A stretch of 64,000 nt of DNA from Shimia aestuarii (GCF_900114635.1 NZ_FOTQ01000001.1:1364001-1428000); one strand, 5' to 3'. Numbered from the stretch's first letter, positions 42,318-52,093 are shown. Made by a program: numbers and translations. The notes: generated by a model from the letters alone, not told the origin.

Positions 42318-42539
42318 GACCAATGAGCCAATCACCCGCACTGCCGGGCGACCAAATCAGTCGGATCTCCGGGAACCCAGTGAATCGCCAAGAACCGCTT
42401 CGGCATCACGTCGGTATTGCGTCGGTATCGCGTCGGTATTGGAGGCCGGGTCAGAATCCGGATCCGAATTAACGAAAGTCAAGTCGCGGGCGCCGCAGCG
42501 ATTCTAGAAACGGGCAACCTGAAACGCGAGAGGTTTACG
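42318..42539. other. Leader/promoter region of the nos operon
   Basis: Non-coding gap before the DUF2946-like gene, 222 bp. It holds an 11-bp triple tandem repeat at 42408-42440. No close match to TTGAT-N4-ATCAA is seen; TTGACCAATGAGCCAA near 42316 matches only the left half. The promoter and its regulator binding site should be in this region. Confidence 0.45.
42408..42440 (+). repeat. Three tandem copies of an 11-bp unit upstream of nos genes
   Basis: Units ACGTCGGTATT (42408-42418), GCGTCGGTATC (42419-42429) and GCGTCGGTATT (42430-42440) follow without a gap. The period is close to one helical turn, so repeated contacts would lie on one DNA face. The array ends 100 nt before the DUF2946-like start. 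It may be a regulator array or simply a slippage product. Confidence 0.75.
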
Positions 42540-43025
42540 ATGCCCGCCAGCAAGGCAGCAGACCAAGGCCCTTTCCGATCCCGTTGGATCGGCATGCGCC
42601 CGGTGTCCGCGATGCTGGCAGCGCTAGCCCTGATGCTGCAGTTGATCACGCCGTCTTTGGCACAATCAGCCGCCGCCAACGGGGCAAGCTGGATCGAGAT
42701 CTGCGCGGAAGCGGGCGCTGTCTGGATTGCGGTCGAAGACGAGTTCGACCCCGACTCGGACACTAAGGCGCCCCGCCATAGCGAATGCCGTGACTGTCTT
42801 CTCTGTACAGTTGCGACGCCTGCGGCCCAACCTGTGGCTGCAACACTGTCCGGCCCTGCGCCTGTATTCTGCGTCCTTGTTACAGGTGCAGGGTTCCGGA
42901 TGTCCTCCTCCAAACCATTTGTAAGCACCATGACTCGCGGTCCTCCACGCGTGTTCCAAGTCGACATGGACCCTGCGCGGTCCGCTGGCATGGCGCAATT
43001 TTCCCAAAAAGGAGATGCGCTGTGA
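42540..43025 (+). CDS. DUF2946-like Cys-containing exported protein, coupled to nosR
   Basis: Protein of 161 residues with a basic N terminus and a hydrophobic segment (about 22-45: AMLAALALMLQLITPSLAQS) that looks like a signal/anchor. The mature part has WIEICAEAGAVWIAVEDEF and a Cys cluster SECRDCLLC (about residue 80-90), the pattern of DUF2946 proteins that appear beside copper-related genes. The start at 42540 follows GAGAGG. Its stop overlaps the nosR GTG start by 4 nt, so it belongs to the nos operon and may help copper supply or sensing for NosZ. DUF2946 membership is recalled, not verified. Confidence 0.65.
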   Translation: MPASKAADQGPFRSRWIGMRPVSAMLAALALMLQLITPSLAQSAAANGASWIEICAEAGAVWIAVEDEFDPDSDTKAPRHSECRDCLLCTVATPAAQPVAATLSGPAPVFCVLVTGAGFRMSSSKPFVSTMTRGPPRVFQVDMDPARSAGMAQFSQKGDAL

Positions 43026-45205
43026 GAGCAAAGCGCACAATTTTTTCCTGGTTAAGTGCCGTTATTCTGATTCTGAGTGCGATCGTGGCCGCAGAAGCCC
43101 GCGCCGACAGCCTCGCCAGCTTTCTACCCGAGATTACCCCCGAAGAGCTTGCCCCCGGCGCCGATGCCTTTGGCCCGGTGCGCGATGATGTGAAGGTCGC
43201 CCCGGTTCTCAAGAACGGCGAAACCGTCGCCTGGGCCTTTCTGACATCTGATTTCGTGGGCACGACCGGTTACTCCGGCAAACCCATTCACGTCGTCGCA
43301 GCGATTGACGCCGACGCCGTTCTGACCGGTGTGAAACTGGTCAAACACTCGGAACCGATTGTGCTGATCGGTATTCCCAACTCCAAGATGGTTGCGCTGA
43401 CCGAGAGCTATGCCGGACTGGACCTCAAGGTCGAAGCAGCCACGGGTGGCGAGGGGCATGACCTCGACATTATTTCGGGTGCAACCGTGACGATCATGGT
43501 GATCGACGACAGCCTTGTACGCGGCGGCATCAAGGTCGCGCGCGCGCTTGGGCTTGGCGGGTTGTCCCCGGTCGAGCTGGGTCCGAAACGCGAACTGGAC
43601 ATGACAAAGGACACGGTTGAGAACTGGGAAAAGCTGGCCGGTGACGGATCGGTGCGGCGCATGACGCTTGACGTGGGACAAGTCAACACCGCCTTCGAGG
43701 AAACCGGCGATGCCCGCGCGATCAAACGCCCCGAACCGGGCGAACCGGGCGACACCTTCATTGACATGAACATGGCGCTGGTCAGCGTGCCAAGCATCGG
43801 TCGCAGCCTTCTGGGGGACGCGGAATACAAAAACCTCGTCGAATGGCTCGACGAGGGCGAGCACGCGATTCTGGTGCTGGGGCGCGGGGCCTATTCCTTC
43901 AAGGGATCGGGCTATGTGCGCGGCGGGATCTTTGACCGTATCCAGCTCATCCAGGGCGATAACTCGGTTCGCTTCTTTGACAAGCAGCAACGCCGCCTTG
44001 GCGAAGTGGCCGCCGAAGGCGCGCCGAGTTTCACCGAGCTTGATGTTTTCAAAATCCCCGCCGACAGCGAATTCGATCCGGCAGAACCCTTCCGCCTGCA
44101 GCTTTTGGTGCAGCGTTCCGTCGGAGCATTGGACCGCGTCTTCCTCACATGGGATCTGGGTTACAAGCTGCCGGAACGTTTCCTGTTACCGGTGCAGGCC
44201 CCCAACCATGTCGAGGATGCCACCGCGGAAGCCGCCGCCAAGTCTGCGCTCTGGAAACGTATCTGGAAGGACAAAACCTTTGAGATTGGCGTTCTGGGCG
44301 TGATGCTACTGGTGCTCACGGGGGTGTTCTTCTTCCAGTTCCAGGCCACCGCAAATGCGCGTGTCTTCTATTGGTTCCGCATCGGGTATCTGTCGGTCAC
44401 GCTGGTCTTCCTTGGCTGGTATGCCAATGCCCAGCTTTCTGTGGTCAACCTGATGGCGCTGGCCGGGTCGATCCGCACGGGGTTCACGTGGGATGCGTTC
44501 CTGATGGACCCGCTTGTGTTCATCCAATGGTTCGCGATTGCCGCCGCGCTGCTGTTCTGGGGACGGGGCGCCTATTGCGGCTGGCTTTGCCCCTTCGGCG
44601 CGCTTCAGGAACTGCTCAACAAGGCCGCACGTGCGCTCAAAGTGCCGCAATGGACCTTGCCTTGGGGCCTGCATGAACGCCTTTGGCCGCTGAAATACAT
44701 GATCTTCCTTGGCCTGTTCGGCCTGTCGATGGTGTCGATCCCGCTGGCCGAGCAATATGCCGAGGTGGAACCGTTCAAGACGGCGATCATCCTCAAGTTC
44801 GTGCGCGAGTGGCCGTTTGTGATCTTTGCTGTGCTCCTGCTTCTGGCCGGCCTGTTCATCGAGCGCTTCTATTGCCGCTACCTCTGCCCGCTGGGCGGGG
44901 CACTGGCGATCCCGGCACGCATCCGGATGTTCGACTGGCTGCGTCGCTACAAGGACTGCGGCAGCCCGTGCCAGACCTGTGCCAATGAATGCCCGGTTCA
45001 GGCGATCCACCCCACCGGGGAAATCAATCCGAATGAATGTGTGGACTGTCTGCATTGTCAGGTTCTGTACCAGTCCAAAGAGAAATGTCCGGTCGTCATC
45101 CGCCAGCTCAAGCGGCGCGAGAAGACCGGCTCGGCGGAGATCAAGATTCCGAAAAAGGCTCCGCCAGCCAATCACCCTAATGCCAAAACCAAGACCGCTT
45201 CTTGA
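43022..45205 (+). CDS. nosR: NosR, membrane flavoprotein and iron-sulfur protein for N2O reduction
   Basis: Electron donor to and maturation factor for NosZ, 727 residues. After a signal/anchor (about 10-26) comes an FMN-binding periplasmic domain; [11 protein letters not shown] near residue 158 carries the Thr that takes covalent FMN. Several transmembrane helices follow (about 430-660), then cytoplasmic polyferredoxin motifs [33 protein letters not shown] and ECVDCLHC. The GTG start at 43022 follows AAGGAGATG and overlaps the upstream stop by 4 nt. nosZ starts 13 nt after it ends. Confidence 0.97.
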   Translation: MRAKRTIFSWLSAVILILSAIVAAEARADSLASFLPEITPEELAPGADAFGPVRDDVKVAPVLKNGETVAWAFLTSDFVGTTGYSGKPIHVVAAIDADAVLTGVKLVKHSEPIVLIGIPNSKMVALTESYAGLDLKVEAATGGEGHDLDIISGATVTIMVIDDSLVRGGIKVARALGLGGLSPVELGPKRELDMTKDTVENWEKLAGDGSVRRMTLDVGQVNTAFEETGDARAIKRPEPGEPGDTFIDMNMALVSVPSIGRSLLGDAEYKNLVEWLDEGEHAILVLGRGAYSFKGSGYVRGGIFDRIQLIQGDNSVRFFDKQQRRLGEVAAEGAPSFTELDVFKIPADSEFDPAEPFRLQLLVQRSVGALDRVFLTWDLGYKLPERFLLPVQAPNHVEDATAEAAAKSALWKRIWKDKTFEIGVLGVMLLVLTGVFFFQFQATANARVFYWFRIGYLSVTLVFLGWYANAQLSVVNLMALAGSIRTGFTWDAFLMDPLVFIQWFAIAAALLFWGRGAYCGWLCPFGALQELLNKAARALKVPQWTLPWGLHERLWPLKYMIFLGLFGLSMVSIPLAEQYAEVEPFKTAIILKFVREWPFVIFAVLLLLAGLFIERFYCRYLCPLGGALAIPARIRMFDWLRRYKDCGSPCQTCANECPVQAIHPTGEINPNECVDCLHCQVLYQSKEKCPVVIRQLKRREKTGSAEIKIPKKAPPANHPNAKTKTAS

Positions 45206-45218
45206 AGGAGGGAAAACC

Positions 45219-47129
45219 ATGACTGAAGAGGTAAAAAAAGGCCTGAGCATGACCCGTCGGGGTATGCTGGGCGCGACCGCCACGGGGGCCGTTCTGGCCG
45301 CCGGTGGGGGCGCCGGACTGCTGGGGAGCGCCACCCCGGCCAAAGCTGCCGGGGGCAAGTTCGCTCTCGAGCCCGGTGAGCTTGACGAATACTACGGCTT
45401 CTGGTCGTCCGGTCAGACCGGCGAACTGCGGATTATGGGCGTTCCGTCCATGCGCGAACTGATGCGTGTGCCGGTGTTCAACCGCTGCTCGGCCACCGGC
45501 TGGGGTCAGACCAATGAATCGCTCAAGGTTCTGACCGAGAACCTGCTGCCCGAGACCAAGGAATTCCTCGCCGCAAACGGCAAGGTAACCTATGACAACG
45601 GCGACCTTCACCACCCCCACATGTCGTTCACGGATGGCACCTATGACGGTCGCTTCCTGTTCATGAACGACAAGGCCAACACCCGCGTGGCACGCGTGCG
45701 TTGTGACGTGATGAAATGCGACAAGATCATCGAGATCCCGAACGCGCATGACATCCACGGCCTGCGTCCGCAGAAATACCCGCGCACCGGCTATGTGTTT
45801 GCCAACGGTGAGCACGAAGCGCCGCTGGTCAATGACGGCTCGATCCTCGACAAGCCCGAGGAATACGTCAACATCTTCACCGCCATCGACGGTGACACGA
45901 TGGAAGTCGCATGGCAGGTGATCGTGTCGGGTAACCTCGACAACACCGACTGTGACTATCAGGGCAACTATGCCTTCTCGACCTCGTACAACTCGGAAAT
46001 GGGTATGAACCTGGCCGAGATGACCGAATCCGAGCAGGACCACGTTGTTGTCTTCGACCTCAAGGCTATTGAAGCTGCTGTTGCTGCTGGCAACTACCAG
46101 GAGCTGAAAGGCGTCAAGGTTGTCGACGGTCGCAAGGGTTCGGACCTGAATGTGACCAAGTACATCCCGATCCCGAACAGCCCGCACGGCGTGAACGCCG
46201 CGCCGGACAAGAAGCACATCATGATCAACGGCAAGCTGTCGCCCACCGTTTCGGTGATCGACGTGACCAAGCTGCCTGACGTCTTTGGTGGTGCCGATCC
46301 GCGCTCGGCCGTGGTTGCAGAACCGCAGTTGGGTCTTGGCCCGCTTCACACCGCGTTCGACAACAAAGGCAACGCCTATACCACGCTGTTCCTCGACTCT
46401 CAGGTCGTGAAGTGGAACATCGGCAAGGCCATCGAAGCTTATGCAGGTGCCGACGTTGATCCGATCATGGACAAGGTCGACGTGCAGTATCAGCCGGGTC
46501 ACAACTCGACCTCGATGGGTGAAACCGCAGAAGCCGATGGCAAGTGGCTGATTTCGATGAACAAGTTCTCGAAAGACCGCTTCCTGAACGTGGGTCCGCT
46601 CAAGCCGGAGAACGAACAGCTGATCGACATCTCGGGCGACAAGATGAAGGTGGTCCATGACGGCCCGACCTTTGCCGAGCCGCACGACTCGATCATCGTT
46701 CACCGCTCCAAGGTCAACCCTGCCGACACCTGGCAGCGGAATGACCCGATGTGGGCCGATGCACGGGCACAGGCCGAGGCCGATGGCGTGGATCTTGACG
46801 ACTATCAGGACACGATCATCCGCGACGGCAACAAGGTCCGCGTCTACATGTCGAGCCAGGCGCCGAGCTTCTCGCTGGAGAGCTTCACCGTCAAACAGGG
46901 CGACGAGGTCACCGTGATCGTCACCAACCTGGATGACATCGACGACCTGACCCACGGCTTCTGCATGGCGAACTTTGGTGTCGCGATGGAGATTGGGCCG
47001 CAGGCGACTGCATCTGTTACCTTCGTTGCTGAACGTCCGGGCGTACACTGGTACTATTGCCAGTGGTTCTGCCACGCGCTGCACATGGAAATGCGCGGCC
47101 GGATGTTTGTTGAGCCTCGCGGAGCATAA
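45219..47129 (+). CDS. nosZ: Nitrous-oxide reductase NosZ (clade I, Tat-exported)
   Basis: Periplasmic multicopper enzyme that reduces N2O to N2, 636 residues. The N terminus has a twin-arginine signal ([19 protein letters not shown]), which marks the typical clade I form. The beta-propeller domain supplies CuZ histidines, for example in [17 protein letters not shown] and [11 protein letters not shown]. The C-terminal cupredoxin domain has the CuA site [17 protein letters not shown] (Cys, Cys, His, Met) near residue 620. The ATG follows GAAGGAGGG. It is directly followed by the maturation genes nosDFYLX. Confidence 0.99.
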   Translation: MTEEVKKGLSMTRRGMLGATATGAVLAAGGGAGLLGSATPAKAAGGKFALEPGELDEYYGFWSSGQTGELRIMGVPSMRELMRVPVFNRCSATGWGQTNESLKVLTENLLPETKEFLAANGKVTYDNGDLHHPHMSFTDGTYDGRFLFMNDKANTRVARVRCDVMKCDKIIEIPNAHDIHGLRPQKYPRTGYVFANGEHEAPLVNDGSILDKPEEYVNIFTAIDGDTMEVAWQVIVSGNLDNTDCDYQGNYAFSTSYNSEMGMNLAEMTESEQDHVVVFDLKAIEAAVAAGNYQELKGVKVVDGRKGSDLNVTKYIPIPNSPHGVNAAPDKKHIMINGKLSPTVSVIDVTKLPDVFGGADPRSAVVAEPQLGLGPLHTAFDNKGNAYTTLFLDSQVVKWNIGKAIEAYAGADVDPIMDKVDVQYQPGHNSTSMGETAEADGKWLISMNKFSKDRFLNVGPLKPENEQLIDISGDKMKVVHDGPTFAEPHDSIIVHRSKVNPADTWQRNDPMWADARAQAEADGVDLDDYQDTIIRDGNKVRVYMSSQAPSFSLESFTVKQGDEVTVIVTNLDDIDDLTHGFCMANFGVAMEIGPQATASVTFVAERPGVHWYYCQWFCHALHMEMRGRMFVEPRGA

Positions 47130-47133
47130 ACAC

Positions 47134-48390
47134 ATGAAACGGTTCCTGCCCCTCCTGCTTTCCCTGCTGGCTGCTCCCCTCGGTGCGGCGGAATGGGATG
47201 TGCCAGTGCGGGCAGGCGCCATTTCCGAGATACTGGCCAAGGCGGCGGACGGCGACGTCCTTCGCCTTGGTCCCGGCACTTATTCGGAAAACGTGGTAAT
47301 CGACCGCGCCGTGACCCTTGATGGGCAGGGCCACGCCACGATTGACGGGCAAGGCAGCGGCACGGTTGTGACCGTCACCGCGAAGGATGCGATTGTGCAG
47401 GGTCTGACAGTGATCGGCTCGGGCTCGGATCATGGTGAGATCGACAGTGGCATCAAGCTGACCAAGACCGCGGATCGCGCGATTGCGCGCGACAACGTGG
47501 TCAAAGGCAACCTTTACGGCATCGACATTCACGGCGCCAAGCATTCGCTTGTGACCGGAAACGTGGTCGAGGGCCGATTGGACCAACGCATGAACGACCG
47601 GGGCAACGGTGTTTACATCTGGAACGCGCCCGGCGCCGTCGTGGACGGCAATGATATTCGCTGGGGACGGGACGGGATTTTCGTCAACTCCAGCCGCGAT
47701 AACGTGTTCAAGAACAACCTGTTCCGCGACCTGCGCTTTGCCGTACATTTCATGTACGCCAATGGCAGCGAAGTCAGCGGCAACGTTTCGATCGGCAATG
47801 ATCTTGGCTATGCGATCATGTTCACCAAGAACGTGCAGGTGATCGGCAATGCCTCGCTGGATGACCGGGAACACGGGATTGCGTTCAACTACACCAACAG
47901 CAGCGAGATCCGGGACAACTATGTCCGTGGCGCCAAGGAAAAATGCGCCTTCCTGTATAACTCGCACAAGAATGATTTTTCCGGCAATTGGTTCGAAAGC
48001 TGCGCGATTGGCATCCATTTCACCGGGTCGGACAAGAACGACATCCTTGGCAACAGCTTTGTGGGCAACCGCACGCAGGTCAAGCTGGTGTCGACCAACT
48101 GGTATGAATGGTCCCGCGACGGGCGGGGCAATTACTGGAGTGACAATTCCGGGTTCGACGTCGATGGCGACGGGATCGCAGATCAGCCGTTCCGCCCGAA
48201 TGACAGCATGGATCACGTGCTGTGGACCCAACCGGCGGCCAAGCTTTTGATGGGGTCGCCTGCCGTACAGCTGGTACGCTGGTCGCAATCCGCTTTCCCG
48301 GCTCTGTTGCCGGGGGGTGTGATCGACAGCAATCCGCTGATGACGCCACAGATGCCCGAGGCGGGCAGAAAGGTGAAGACTGATGGATAA
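47134..48390 (+). CDS. nosD: NosD, periplasmic copper-site assembly protein
   Basis: Signal peptide (about 1-19, ending GAA) followed by a right-handed beta-helix of CASH/PbH1 repeats, 418 residues. The repeats are obvious: AIVQGLTVIGSGSDHGEIDSG, NVVKGNLYGIDIHGAKHSLV, NNLFRDLRFAVHFMYANGSE and NFSGNWFESCAIGIHFTGSD. With NosF and NosY it makes an ABC-type complex that delivers copper or sulfur for the CuZ cluster of NosZ. It lies four nt after nosZ and overlaps nosF by 8 nt. Confidence 0.96.
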   Translation: MKRFLPLLLSLLAAPLGAAEWDVPVRAGAISEILAKAADGDVLRLGPGTYSENVVIDRAVTLDGQGHATIDGQGSGTVVTVTAKDAIVQGLTVIGSGSDHGEIDSGIKLTKTADRAIARDNVVKGNLYGIDIHGAKHSLVTGNVVEGRLDQRMNDRGNGVYIWNAPGAVVDGNDIRWGRDGIFVNSSRDNVFKNNLFRDLRFAVHFMYANGSEVSGNVSIGNDLGYAIMFTKNVQVIGNASLDDREHGIAFNYTNSSEIRDNYVRGAKEKCAFLYNSHKNDFSGNWFESCAIGIHFTGSDKNDILGNSFVGNRTQVKLVSTNWYEWSRDGRGNYWSDNSGFDVDGDGIADQPFRPNDSMDHVLWTQPAAKLLMGSPAVQLVRWSQSAFPALLPGGVIDSNPLMTPQMPEAGRKVKTDG

Positions 48391-49300
48391 GGGAAACGCG
48401 CGAGTTGGCTCTGATCCGGTGCTGAGCATCAGGGGCCTGAACAAGTTTCGCGGCAAGGTGCAGGTGCTGCACGGGGTCGATCTTGATCTCTATGCAGGAG
48501 AGCGCGTCGCGCTTCTGGGCCATAACGGAGCCGGGAAATCGACCATGATCAAGGCTGTTCTGGGTCTGATCAAGGCCGAGGGCGGCGAGATTTCGATCTG
48601 CGGCAGCAAACCGGGCAGCGCCAAGGCGCGCGCGGCCACTGCCTTTTTGCCCGAAGCGGTGAGCTTTCACCCCGCTGTTACGGGACGCGAACAGCTGACG
48701 CTGTTTGCCCGTCTGGCCGGGGTCAAGGCCGACATTGTCGGTTTGCTGGAACGTGTTGGTCTTGGCGAAGCGCTGGATCGGCGTATCGGCACCTATTCCA
48801 AGGGGATGCGACAGCGGCTTGGCCTTGCTCAGGTGCTTTTGGGCAAGCCAAAACTGGCGCTTCTGGATGAGCCGACAAGCGGGCTCGACCCGATTTCACG
48901 GCAGGATCTTTATGCCATCATCGACGAGCTGGCCGCGCAAGGCACCGCCGTGCTGATCGCGTCGCATGCGTTGACCGAGGTCGAGGCACGTACCGACCGG
49001 ATTGCAATCATGCGCAAGGGCGTTCTGGTTGCGAATGACAGCCTTCAGGGTCTGAGCGCGCAGGCGGGTTTGCCAACGCGCGTGCGGATCAGGGCCAGCG
49101 AAGACGCCGCCGCGATTGCAGCTCGGACCGGCGGGCGCCGGATCAATGGCGCCTCGGTCGAGATTGAAATTCAGGCTGCTGACAAGATGGCCACGCTGCG
49201 CGAAATCGCGGCGATGGGCGATGCGGTGGCCGATCTTGAGATCACGCCGCCCCGGCTGGAAGATCTCTATCGCCATTACGCAAAGGAGGGGCTGCAATGA
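48383..49300 (+). CDS. nosF: NosF, ABC transporter ATPase for NosZ maturation
   Basis: Cytoplasmic ATPase, 305 residues. Walker A is GHNGAGKSTM near residue 46, the signature motif is YSKGMRQRLGLAQ and Walker B is LALLDEPTSGLDP near 165. It pairs with the membrane protein NosY and with NosD. The start at 48383 overlaps nosD by 8 nt and its end overlaps nosY by 4 nt. The last ~80 residues form a C-terminal extension typical of NosF-like exporters. Confidence 0.97.
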   Translation: MDKGNARVGSDPVLSIRGLNKFRGKVQVLHGVDLDLYAGERVALLGHNGAGKSTMIKAVLGLIKAEGGEISICGSKPGSAKARAATAFLPEAVSFHPAVTGREQLTLFARLAGVKADIVGLLERVGLGEALDRRIGTYSKGMRQRLGLAQVLLGKPKLALLDEPTSGLDPISRQDLYAIIDELAAQGTAVLIASHALTEVEARTDRIAIMRKGVLVANDSLQGLSAQAGLPTRVRIRASEDAAAIAARTGGRRINGASVEIEIQAADKMATLREIAAMGDAVADLEITPPRLEDLYRHYAKEGLQ

Positions 49301-50118
49301 CCCGTTTCCTGGCAATCGCGCAATGCGAAATGCGCATCCTGCGGCGCAATCGCTGGCTGTTCATGGCCACGCTGATCATGGTGCTCTTTGCACTGGCTCT
49401 GACGTTCGCGGGCAGTGCGCCGACAGGGTCTCTGGGGGTGGACATGCTGACCGTTTCGGTGGCGTCCATGACGACCCTGTCGGTGTATCTGGCACCGCTT
49501 CTGGCGTTGATGATTTCCTTTGACGCCGTGGCGGGCGAGGCCGAGCGTGGATCGCTGGGCCTTTTGCTGAGCTATCCTGCGGGACGGGGTGAAGTGCTTT
49601 TGGGCAAGTTCGCCGCGCATCTGGCCGCGCTGAGCATCGCCATGGTAGTGGGGTTTGGCAGCGCGGGCGCCGTGGCTGCGTGGTTTGGTGGGGCAGGATC
49701 AGAAAGCCTTCTGGCGCTGGCCCGGCTGATCGCCACGAGCGTTCTTTTGGGCGCGGTGTTCCTGACGCTGGGCTATCTGGTGTCGGCCCTGTCGAAATCG
49801 AGCACGGCGGCAGCGGGCATGTCGGCGGGTCTGTGGCTCATTTTCGTGGTGCTTTACGACCTTGGCCTGTTGGGTGCCGTGGTGATGGATTCCGGTGGCT
49901 GGTTCACCCAGACGCTGTTCCCCTGGCTGATGGTGGCCAACCCAGCGGATGCGTTCCGCGTGTGGAACATTGCCGGGAGCGAAGGCGTGGCGCTTTCGTC
50001 CGGAATGGTGGGCGCAGCGCGCGCCCTGCCCGCATGGGCGGCGCCCCTGTCGCTGCTGATCTGGCCGTTCCTTGGCTTTGTCGCCGCACGGGGAGCCTTT
50101 CGGAGGGTTGAGCCATGA
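49297..50118 (+). CDS. nosY: NosY, ABC transporter permease for NosZ maturation
   Basis: Membrane protein of 273 residues with six predicted helices (for example MVLFALALTFAGSAP, YLAPLLALMISFDAVAGE, LSIAMVVGFGSAGAVAAW and ARLIATSVLLGAVFLTLGYL). The motif AGEAERGSLGLLLSYPAGRG in the first cytoplasmic loop is characteristic of NosY and related ABC-2 permeases. It overlaps nosF and nosL by 4 nt each. Confidence 0.96.
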   Translation: MTRFLAIAQCEMRILRRNRWLFMATLIMVLFALALTFAGSAPTGSLGVDMLTVSVASMTTLSVYLAPLLALMISFDAVAGEAERGSLGLLLSYPAGRGEVLLGKFAAHLAALSIAMVVGFGSAGAVAAWFGGAGSESLLALARLIATSVLLGAVFLTLGYLVSALSKSSTAAAGMSAGLWLIFVVLYDLGLLGAVVMDSGGWFTQTLFPWLMVANPADAFRVWNIAGSEGVALSSGMVGAARALPAWAAPLSLLIWPFLGFVAARGAFRRVEP

Positions 50119-50636
50119 GGTTTGCCGTTGCTCTGATCGCCGCGCTGACCCTTGTCGCCTGCAAGGAGGACGTCGCCAAGGCGCCGCCACCGCCCGCGGA
50201 CCTGACAGAAGAGGCGCTGAGCTATTTCTGCCAGATGAATGTCGCCGAACATGGTGGCCCCAAGGGGCAGATACATCTCGACGGTCACCCCGCCCCGCTG
50301 TTCTTTGCACAGGTGCGGGACATGGTGGCCTACCTCAAGAGCCCCGAGCGGGATGCAGAAATCACTGCGGTTTATGTCAGTGACATGGGTGTGGCCGAGA
50401 ATTGGGAAACACCTGGAATTGGCAACTGGATCGACGCCGAGACGGCGGTCTTTGTTGTGGGTGCGCCTGTCCGTGGGGGCATGGGCGCACCGGAAATTGT
50501 TCCATTTGCCGGACGCGGTGCTGCCGAGGCGTTTTCCGAACGCTGGGGTGGCAAGGTGGTGTCGCTTGATGCGATCCCCGATGAAGCCGCGATTGGCGCT
50601 ATTGATATGACTTTGACTTTGGAGACACCTTCATGA
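50115..50636 (+). CDS. nosL: NosL, copper chaperone lipoprotein
   Basis: Lipoprotein of 173 residues: MRFAVALIAALTLVACKED has a lipobox with the Cys at residue 16. The mature part contains YFCQMNVAEHGGPKGQI, whose Cys and Met are the known copper(I) ligands of NosL, and a MYVSDMG-like strand later. It delivers copper to NosZ via the NosDFY complex. It overlaps nosY and nosX by 4 nt. Confidence 0.95.
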   Translation: MRFAVALIAALTLVACKEDVAKAPPPPADLTEEALSYFCQMNVAEHGGPKGQIHLDGHPAPLFFAQVRDMVAYLKSPERDAEITAVYVSDMGVAENWETPGIGNWIDAETAVFVVGAPVRGGMGAPEIVPFAGRGAAEAFSERWGGKVVSLDAIPDEAAIGAIDMTLTLETPS

Positions 50637-51502
50637 GTGTTTTGAACCGTCGCCGTTTTTTGACCATTGCCGCGGCGAGCGTCGCCCTGCCTGCCGGGGC
50701 CGCATCTTTGACAAGTGCGACCTGGCGCGGACAGGCGCTTGGCGCGACCACACAGATGAAAGTCGCGGGGTTGAGCGATGCCGAAGCGGCGCCGATCTTT
50801 GCCCGAGTTGAGCAGGAACTGACGCGTCTGGAGAGCATTTTCTCGCTCTATCTCGACAGCTCGTTGGTGACGTTGAACCGGGATGGGCAGCTTGACGCCC
50901 CGGCGCCGGAACTGCTTGAGGTACTGAGCCTTGCAGATGGTCTGCACCGTGCGAGCGGTGGCGTGTTTGACCCCAGCATTCAACCGAAATGGCGGGCGAT
51001 GGCCGGCCAGGGCGCAGATGGGCCGGTGGGCTGGAGCCGCGTGCGGTTTGATGCGCGCAAGGTGGTGCTGGAACCGGGGATGGCATTGACGCTGAACGGC
51101 ATTGCGCAAGGATTTGTAACCGACCGGATCACGGCGCTGTTGCGCAACGAGGGGCTACGGGATGTGCTCATGGACATGGGCGAAGTTGCTGCCATGGGTG
51201 CACGTGCGGATGGGACGCCGTGGAAAGCGGGTGTTGCCACGCCGCAAGGCGACGTGATTGCCCGCCTGACGCTCAAGGATCGCGCGTTGGCGACGTCGGC
51301 GGTTCGGGGAACGGTTCTCGGGGATAAGGGTCACATCCTGCATCCCGCAGGCAAGGATCCGCAACGCGCCCTCGTGTCGGTATCGGCCCCGCGTGCTGTC
51401 ATTGCTGACGGGTTGTCCACGGCGCTGTGCCTGATGAGCGAAGACGCTGGTGCCGCGCTGGTGTCCCAGTATGCGGGTGCCCGGATCGAGGCTGCGGTCT
51501 GA
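50633..51502 (+). CDS. nosX: NosX, FAD:protein FMN transferase (ApbE family)
   Basis: Periplasmic flavin transferase of 289 residues that attaches FMN to the Thr of NosR. A twin-arginine-like signal (NRRRFLTIAAASVALPAGA) is present. ApbE signatures are ALGATTQMKV, VEQELTRLESIFSLYLDSS, LNGIAQGFVTDRI, MDMGEVAAMG and the Mg-binding DGLSTALCLM. It completes the nosRZDFYLX operon. A hairpin follows it. Confidence 0.95.
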   Translation: MSVLNRRRFLTIAAASVALPAGAASLTSATWRGQALGATTQMKVAGLSDAEAAPIFARVEQELTRLESIFSLYLDSSLVTLNRDGQLDAPAPELLEVLSLADGLHRASGGVFDPSIQPKWRAMAGQGADGPVGWSRVRFDARKVVLEPGMALTLNGIAQGFVTDRITALLRNEGLRDVLMDMGEVAAMGARADGTPWKAGVATPQGDVIARLTLKDRALATSAVRGTVLGDKGHILHPAGKDPQRALVSVSAPRAVIADGLSTALCLMSEDAGAALVSQYAGARIEAAV

Positions 51503-51514
51503 ACCAATCACAAA

Positions 51515-51545
51515 ACAGGCGGCGCCGGAGCACCGCCTGTCCTTT
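51515..51545 (+). terminator. Hairpin terminator after nosX
   Basis: An 8-bp perfect stem ACAGGCGG (51515-51522) and CCGCCTGT (51533-51540) with a 10-nt loop, followed by CCTTT rather than a strong T-run. It marks the end of the nos operon, which converges on the DsrE gene. Confidence 0.65.
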
Positions 51546-51594
51546 CCCCGCGCCCGGGAAAATCACGCGCCGTATGGACGACGCGCGGGGGGGG

Positions 51595-52041
51595 TTACCA
51601 ACCCAGGGTCTTAGTGTTGGGATCAAACAGCCAGCTCTGAACCAGTTCGGGGCTACCCATCTGGATGCCGTCGATATAGTCCGCCTTGGTCAATCCGGCA
51701 GCCTTGGAACAGGCCCCGCACATGATGACCGTACCACCATCCGCCATAAACGCGGTTAGCATGTCCTGAATCGACGTGCCCTTGTCAGCCATCAGGCCAT
51801 GCACGTGGCTCGGGCGTTTTTTGTCCGCCAGGTAAACAGCGCGCACATTCATCCAGATCGCCGCGTCATACCCGGCGTTCTGCGCCCTTTGATGGGCGAA
51901 CATGATCGCCTTGGCGGCCGCCCACGTGTCATCCGTGGTCAGGTTAATGAACAGGCGTTGTTTGTCATCCTCGGCCTGCGCCGAAAACGGGCTTAGCGCG
52001 ACGGCCAATACCAGAACGAGCGTTTTAAAGATGTTGGTCAT
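51595..52041 (-). CDS. Secreted DsrE-family protein
   Basis: DsrE/DsrF-like protein of 148 residues with a Sec signal (about 1-23, ending SAQA). The domain spans about 28-140: DKQRLFINLTTDDTWAAAKA, then GYDAAIWMNVRAVYLA, and the segment VIMCGACSKAAGL with two Cys (about residues 110-122). DsrE proteins often act in sulfur relay, and exported forms occur beside sulfur and denitrification genes. The ATG at 52041 has GGAGG five nt upstream; the long upstream frame is rejected. It is the last gene of the minus-strand nap block but has its own palindromic promoter region at 52058-52093. Confidence 0.85.
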   Translation of the reverse strand: MTNIFKTLVLVLAVALSPFSAQAEDDKQRLFINLTTDDTWAAAKAIMFAHQRAQNAGYDAAIWMNVRAVYLADKKRPSHVHGLMADKGTSIQDMLTAFMADGGTVIMCGACSKAAGLTKADYIDGIQMGSPELVQSWLFDPNTKTLGW

Positions 52042-52057
52042 GGGATCCTCCGACTCA

Positions 52058-52093
52058 ATATTCCATATTTCTAATATCTTTGTTATGGAATAT
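52058..52093. promoter_or_regulatory. Perfect 10-bp inverted repeat upstream of the DsrE gene
   Basis: ATATTCCATA (52058-52067) and TATGGAATAT (52084-52093) are perfect complements 16 bp apart, starting 17 nt upstream of the DsrE ATG in an AT-rich stretch. The ATTC and GAAT cores recall the operators of sulfide-responsive ArsR-type repressors (ATTC-N8-GAAT), though the spacing differs. Either a dimeric repressor site or an mRNA hairpin beside the ribosome site is possible. Confidence 0.55.

Noticed and set aside
42316..42331. TTGACCAATGAGCCAA as an FNR box for the nos operon
   Set aside because: Only the left half matches; the right half is not TCAA, and it overlaps the T-run of the preceding terminator.
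45177..47279. A 700-codon open frame antisense to nosZ
   Set aside because: It is a mirror of the nosZ coding sequence in GC-rich DNA. It has no domain, no ribosome site and a His/Val/Asp-rich shadow composition.
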